A DNA stretch of 64,000 nt from the NCBI RefSeq assembly GCF_018141425.1, contig NZ_CP058561.1, positions 3,720,001 through 3,784,000 of the forward strand. The letters are read 5' to 3'. Below the pieces are notes generated by a model. That model was given only the letters and a program-made list of their open reading frames with translations, searched no databases and had not been told where the DNA came from. This document shows, in pieces, positions 61,592 through 64,000 of the stretch; position 1 is the stretch's first letter; the number at the start of each line of letters is the position of its first letter. The stretch is from Vallitalea guaymasensis. GTDB lineage: Bacteria; Bacillota; Clostridia; Lachnospirales; Vallitaleaceae. Position numbers and translations under genes: made by a program.

Positions 61592-63124
61592 ATGAAAAAA
61601 TTTACAGTAATTTTATTAATTATTGCAATGTGTTTAGCTAGTTTTACTGGTTGTGGTAAAAAAGATAATGAAAAGGATACAAATAAGGATACTAATGTAA
61701 CGTCGAATGAAAATAATGATGCAAATGATGAATCAAACAAAACAAGTGATAAACCTGCTAAGTTAAAATTATTTTTACATAGTAGAGATATCCAGGATAA
61801 ATCATTTTCAAAAGATTATATAGAAGAAAAAACAAACACTGAATTAGAAATAACTCAAGTAACAACAAAAGAACTTGAAAACAAATTAAACATTATCTTA
61901 GCTTCTGGTAAAAGACCAGACATCATGAATTTCTATACAGATGCTATGGAAGATAAGTTAGCAAAAGGTGGAGCATTACTACCACTTAATGAATACTTTG
62001 ATAAGTATCCAGAATTAAAAGCTTCAAGAACAGAAGAAGTATGGAATACTATGAGACATGATGACGGAAATATATATGCGATAGGTTATAGTACAGCTAG
62101 ACCACTTAGTATTATCGCTTATAGAAAAGATTGGTTAGACAAATTTGGAATGGAAGTTCCAACTACTCTTGATGAATACTATGAATTTGCAAAAAAAGTT
62201 GCACTAGAAGATCCAGATGGAAATGGTAAAAATGATACTTTTGCTATGGGTGGTTATAGTAGAGTAGATAAATTCATGGATCATATATTTGGTGCTTATG
62301 GAGTACTTCCTAACTATTGGATGGAAAAAGATGGTCAAATAGTAAATGGTTCAGTACAACCAGAGATAAAAGAAGCTCTTAAATATCTAAAGAAATTATA
62401 TGATGAAAAAATAATTGACCCAGAGTTTGTTACTGATAATAGTAGCAGATGGAAAACTAAAGTAAAAGCTGGAACATTTGGTGCTGGTGAGACTAAGATT
62501 CACTTATTTGATAAAAACAATTTCCAAAACTATTATGCACCATTCATTCAAAAGAATCCAGAAGGTGAATTTGTATACGGACCAGTTTTACAAGGTGGTA
62601 GTGACAGTCCTATCGGTGTTAGAACAGAATCTGCAAAAGGTTGGGTTAGAACAGGTATCAGCAGCGAATGTAAAGATGTAGATGCAGCATTAAGACTATT
62701 GGCTTGGGCAGCTTCTGAAGAAGGAAATAAATTCGTCAACTACGGAGTAGAAGGTGAACATTACAAAGAAGAAGACGGTCATGTAACAAGACTTATCGAT
62801 AATGCAAAAGGAAAAGAGTTGGATATTGACAAATTTTATATTGCTAAAACTGCATTAATAGACCATTCATCACCAGAATTCCAAGATGCTATTGATTATT
62901 CTAAGAAGAGTGCAGCAAGTAATCCAGCAGATGGAATAATGGTAGACGAATCCAGTAAATATGAAGCTGATTTAGTTGATTTTACAAACAGAGAATTCAT
63001 TGGAATGATCGTAGGAGCAACCGATATTGAATCAGGATTCGATTCATTTGTTCAAGAATGGAATCAAAGAGGTGGAGAAGCTTTAACTAAAGCTGTTAAT
63101 GATAAATATCAAGCGAGAAAATAA
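61592..63124 (+). CDS. sugar ABC transporter substrate-binding lipoprotein (LplA-like)
   Basis: The 510-residue protein has a lipobox (FTGC, Cys at residue 21), an acidic Asn/Asp-rich linker (23-52) and a large extracellular solute-binding domain of the family 1 LplA type: PAKLKLFLHSRDIQDKSF, then MNFYTDAMEDKLAKGGALLPLNEYFDKYPEL and the MRHDDGNIYAIGY block. Size and the LplB-type permease that follows suggest an oligosaccharide or polysaccharide fragment as ligand. GGGAGG precedes the ATG. Confidence 0.9.
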   Translation: MKKFTVILLIIAMCLASFTGCGKKDNEKDTNKDTNVTSNENNDANDESNKTSDKPAKLKLFLHSRDIQDKSFSKDYIEEKTNTELEITQVTTKELENKLNIILASGKRPDIMNFYTDAMEDKLAKGGALLPLNEYFDKYPELKASRTEEVWNTMRHDDGNIYAIGYSTARPLSIIAYRKDWLDKFGMEVPTTLDEYYEFAKKVALEDPDGNGKNDTFAMGGYSRVDKFMDHIFGAYGVLPNYWMEKDGQIVNGSVQPEIKEALKYLKKLYDEKIIDPEFVTDNSSRWKTKVKAGTFGAGETKIHLFDKNNFQNYYAPFIQKNPEGEFVYGPVLQGGSDSPIGVRTESAKGWVRTGISSECKDVDAALRLLAWAASEEGNKFVNYGVEGEHYKEEDGHVTRLIDNAKGKELDIDKFYIAKTALIDHSSPEFQDAIDYSKKSAASNPADGIMVDESSKYEADLVDFTNREFIGMIVGATDIESGFDSFVQEWNQRGGEALTKAVNDKYQARK

Positions 63125-63135
63125 ATGACTGATAG

Positions 63136-63181
63136 ATATAGTGTGTTTTAAGATGAAATAGCATTTTGAAACACACTATAT
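63136..63181 (+). other. intercistronic hairpin between binding protein and permease
   Basis: A perfect 13-bp stem (63136-63148 with 63169-63181) without a T run. It probably protects the abundant binding-protein message from decay, as seen in other ABC operons. Confidence 0.5.
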
Positions 63182-63201
63182 ACTTAAGAAAGGAATATAA
63201 T

Positions 63202-64000
63202 ATGCAGGCAATAGCAAAAAGAAAAACTAAAAATAAGACATCTAGCGATACAATGAGATATTTGAAGAAAAATAAATGGCTGTATATATTATTGATTCCA
63301 GGCCTATTATATTTTGTATTATTTAGATATCTACCAATGTTTGGTTTAGTTATAGCTTTCAAGGATTACGATATATTTAAGGGTATTTTTGATAGTGCTT
63401 GGGTTGGATTAGACAATTTCAGAACAGTATTTGGTTCCACAGATTTCAAACAGGTATTTTCTAATACAATAGTAATTAGTTTGTTGAAAATATTAATTGG
63501 TTTTCCAGTACCTATTATTTTAGCATTAATGTTAAATGAAATGAGATGTATCAAGTTCAGTAGAATCAGTCAAACAGTACTTTATCTACCTCACTTCCTT
63601 TCATGGGTTGTTATTGGTGGTATTATGTTAAACATTTTTTCACCTACATATGGAATCGTTGGTGAGATATATAGATTATTTGGACATGACCCAGTTAATC
63701 TATTAGCAAGTAAAGAACATTTTAGAGGTATCTTGATTTTATCTGATATTTGGAAAGAATCCGGTTGGGGAACTATCGTATATCTTGCAGCATTAACTCA
63801 AATTGACCCTAATCTATATGAAGCAGCTAGTATTGATGGAGCTAGTAAATGGAAACAGACATTACATATAACATTACCAGCTATTTCAGGAATTATTGTT
63901 ATGCTATTAATATTAAGGATTGGAAAGGTAATGAATGCAGGTTTCCAACAGATTATGGTATTACAGACTCCATTGGTTCAAAGTATAAGTGATATATTTG
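63202..64000 (+). CDS. sugar ABC transporter permease (LplB-like), cut by window end
   Basis: The frame is open from ATG 63202 (AGAAAGGA before it) to the last base, giving at least 266 residues. The product starts with a basic cytoplasmic segment and then LLIPGLLYFVLFRYLPMFGLVIAFKDYDIFKGIF, typical of LplB/YtcP-like permeases. The EAA loop appears as YEAASIDGASKWKQTLHITLPAI. The stop and probably a second permease gene lie beyond the window. Confidence 0.9.
   Translation, partial: MQAIAKRKTKNKTSSDTMRYLKKNKWLYILLIPGLLYFVLFRYLPMFGLVIAFKDYDIFKGIFDSAWVGLDNFRTVFGSTDFKQVFSNTIVISLLKILIGFPVPIILALMLNEMRCIKFSRISQTVLYLPHFLSWVVIGGIMLNIFSPTYGIVGEIYRLFGHDPVNLLASKEHFRGILILSDIWKESGWGTIVYLAALTQIDPNLYEAASIDGASKWKQTLHITLPAISGIIVMLLILRIGKVMNAGFQQIMVLQTPLVQSISDIF

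Noticed and set aside
1-64000. tRNA, rRNA and CRISPR content
   Set aside because: No TPsiC-like GTTCRAATC block in a cloverleaf context, no rRNA signature and no regularly spaced identical repeats were found by eye on either strand.

Overview
The window reads as chromosomal DNA of a low-GC, anaerobic, probably spore-forming Clostridia member. A Lachnospirales or Vallitalea-like organism would fit, but this is inferred from gene style and not proven. The evidence is strong A+T bias, purine-rich Shine-Dalgarno sites, TTGACA/TATAAT promoters, a class III (anaerobic) ribonucleotide reductase, a cobalamin riboswitch, Tad-type pilus accessory genes, S-layer homology domains and Csp-like subtilases. 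I see no rRNA, tRNA, CRISPR array, prophage core or transposase gene.

Layout. 0-2 kb: two paralogous secreted starch-binding (CBM21) proteins on the minus strand. 2-7.2 kb: rarA, a structured intergenic RNA-like repeat, then a cobalamin riboswitch with a BtuFCD-type uptake operon. 7.3-12 kb: an unknown protein, a small membrane protein and a 1174-residue protein made of two subtilase units. 12-22 kb: an accessory island with a giant STAND/GAF/LuxR regulator, a truncated tail-collar protein coupled to an S-layer protein (plus strand), and a facing minus-strand operon of GNAT, DUF6916 and three tail-collar (MdpB-like) proteins. Both operons carry the same 19-bp element exactly 19 bp upstream of a TATAAT box. 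22-29 kb: TPR lipoprotein, hflX, an NrdR-controlled nrdD fused to a thioredoxin-fold domain, a second copy of the structured repeat, thyA and folA. 29-34 kb: two MFS transporters, an XRE/TPR regulator and a small membrane protein. 34.5-43.4 kb: a Tad-like cluster (giant DUF5702 protein, two TadE-like proteins, prepilin peptidase) running on to a coiled-coil protein and recQ. 43.6-49.8 kb: a PadR operon and a MarR-controlled heterodimeric ABC exporter. 50-53 kb: RdgB/HAM1-like NTPase, a membrane protein, a decayed phospholipase-like gene, an MBL-fold hydrolase and a 2H phosphoesterase. 53-57 kb: a ROK repressor with three matching operators controlling a sugar isomerase and class II aldolase. 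57-64 kb: a secreted SHOCT-repeat protein beside a two-component system, an MgtC-like protein, a REPIN-like inverted repeat, and the start of a LplA/LplB-type sugar ABC transporter operon cut by the window end.

The most interesting material is (i) the collar/DUF6916/GNAT/S-layer island with its shared promoter architecture and adjacent giant regulator, and (ii) the two-copy intergenic element that folds on paper into a pseudoknotted RNA with a 22-bp stem, twin AGGAC-loop hairpins and one length-variable site. All family names are from recognition of motifs by eye; no database search was run.
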